Source of the DNA: Actinomadura pelletieri DSM 43383
GTDB taxonomy: Bacteria > Actinomycetota > Actinomycetes > Streptosporangiales > Streptosporangiaceae
DNA length: 64,000 nt
Direction of reading: 5' to 3'
Assembly: GCF_003634705.1 (NCBI RefSeq)
Contig: NZ_RBWU01000002.1
Location: 1,054,001 to 1,118,000, forward strand
In this document: in pieces, positions 63,400-64,000 of the stretch
How the letters are laid out: each line of letters begins with the position of its first letter
Numbering within the stretch: the first letter of the stretch is position 1
Translations under genes and position numbers: made by a program
Notes under the pieces: generated by a model
What the model was told of the DNA's origin: nothing
Seen by the model: the letters and a program-made list of their open reading frames with translations, nothing else
Database searches by the model: none

Positions 63400-64000
63400 A
63401 TGCGTATTCACAACATCGGGATCGATCACAGGACCGCGCCCATCGCGCTGCTCGAACGGTTGGTGATTCCACGGGCCCGGCTCCCCGAGGCGCTGCGGCG
63501 GATCTCCGCTCATCCGGCGATCGGGGAGGTCGTGCTCCTGACGACCTGCCACCGGCTGGAGGCGTACGTCGCCACCGACCGGCACAGCGAGGCCACCTGC
63601 CATGTCGTCGACGCCTTCGCCGAACTGGCGGACGTCCCCGCCCACGCGGTCTGGGAGTCGGCGTCGATCCGCCGCGAGACCGAGGCGGTCACGCACCTGT
63701 TCCGGGTCGCCTGCGGGCTGGAGTCCATGGCGGTGGGGGAGGAGCAGATCGTCGCGCAGGTGCGGGCGGCGCTGCGGAGCGCGCGGGCCGCGTCGACGGC
63801 GGGCCCGGTCCTGACGGTACTGACCGAGAGCGCGCTGCGGGTGAGCAAGCAGGCGCGCACCGAGACCAGGGTGGGGCAGGCGGGGGTGTCGCTCGTCCAC
63901 GCCGCCTTCGACGTCGCGGCCAGGGAGCACGGCGGCCTGGCGGGCCGCACCGCGCTGGTCGTCGGGACCGGGACGATGGGCGCGCTCGCGGCTCGGCTGC
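63400..64000 (+). CDS. hemA: Glutamyl-tRNA reductase-like protein, 3' truncated by window end
   Basis: At least 200 aa, ATG 63400 (GTG immediately upstream in frame is an alternative). H-N-I-G-I-D-H-R-T-A-P-I matches the HemA N-terminus; catalytic Cys at exactly position 50 in T-T-C-H-R-L-E, where the usual residue after Cys is Asn, here His. S-M-A-V-G-E-E-Q-I follows near 105 and an NADPH site V-V-G-T-G-T-M-G begins near 189, differing from the common G-A-G-x-M-G. It reduces glutamyl-tRNA to glutamate-1-semialdehyde. Divergent from hemE-hemF, it appears to be an unusual or second copy. The rest is outside the window. Confidence 0.88.
   Translation, partial: MRIHNIGIDHRTAPIALLERLVIPRARLPEALRRISAHPAIGEVVLLTTCHRLEAYVATDRHSEATCHVVDAFAELADVPAHAVWESASIRRETEAVTHLFRVACGLESMAVGEEQIVAQVRAALRSARAASTAGPVLTVLTESALRVSKQARTETRVGQAGVSLVHAAFDVAAREHGGLAGRTALVVGTGTMGALAARL

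Overview
The window is about 64 kb of very high-GC DNA with dense overlapping operons, many GTG starts and strongly G/C-biased third codon positions. The gene content (hydroxamate peptide siderophore NRPS, Pls-type synthase, F420/LLM-type oxidoreductase, PadR/MMPL operon, fused Dpp ATPases) points to a filamentous actinomycete. An Actinomadura/Thermomonosporaceae-like host is my inference; no rRNA or other marker gene fixes it.

Left part (1-22.1 kb, + strand): the end of a siderophore locus. A truncated NRPS (A-end, T, C, A for serine, T, E) is followed by a second NRPS (C, T, C, A plus N-methyltransferase, T, C, A, T, TE). Both of its A domains carry the N5-hydroxyornithine code. Behind them, with overlaps, come a two-subunit ABC exporter, a siderophore-interacting flavoreductase, two FecCD permeases and a FepC-type ATPase. 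Synthesis, export, import and iron release therefore look like one transcription unit whose promoter lies upstream of the window. No substrate-binding protein, ornithine hydroxylase or MbtH is in view.

22.1-34.8 kb: a SAM methyltransferase of the DUF574 family and a 1358-residue Pls/PosA-type synthase, both on -; a 693-base non-coding stretch; two secreted zinc peptidases (M28, M14) on +; a strong two-way terminator; then a three-gene - strand operon (LLM monooxygenase, class III aminotransferase, HMGL-like DRE-TIM enzyme) with a palindrome sitting on its predicted promoter. The operon's product is unknown, and the HMGL-like gene appears to contain two compensating frameshifts.

34.8-45 kb: a single-chain eukaryote-like acyl-CoA carboxylase, a small HEAT-like protein, a sigma-factor-like protein fused to a membrane anchor, a serine beta-lactamase-fold lipoprotein and biotin synthase (bioB). 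Biotin synthase and a giant biotin enzyme lie within 4 kb of each other.

45-57.7 kb: a Dpp-type ABC importer divided between divergent units (permeases and binding protein on -, fused double ATPase on +), an AraC regulator, and a catabolic run of an N,N-dimethylformamidase-like enzyme (both subunits apparently fused), a CocE-type hydrolase, an aldo/keto reductase and a cupin. This looks like uptake and breakdown of an amide- or ester-containing compound.

57.7-64 kb: an MMPL exporter / PadR / HAAS-domain operon with overlapping palindromes just downstream of its predicted promoter; then hemF-hemE on - facing a divergent, incomplete hemA-like gene on +. Oxygen-dependent hemF is unexpected in an actinomycete.

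The strongest candidates for something new are the LLM/aminotransferase/HMGL operon with its operator pair, the NRPS section with an A-less module and a condensation domain lacking its catalytic His, the Pls-type synthase, and the amide-catabolic cluster.
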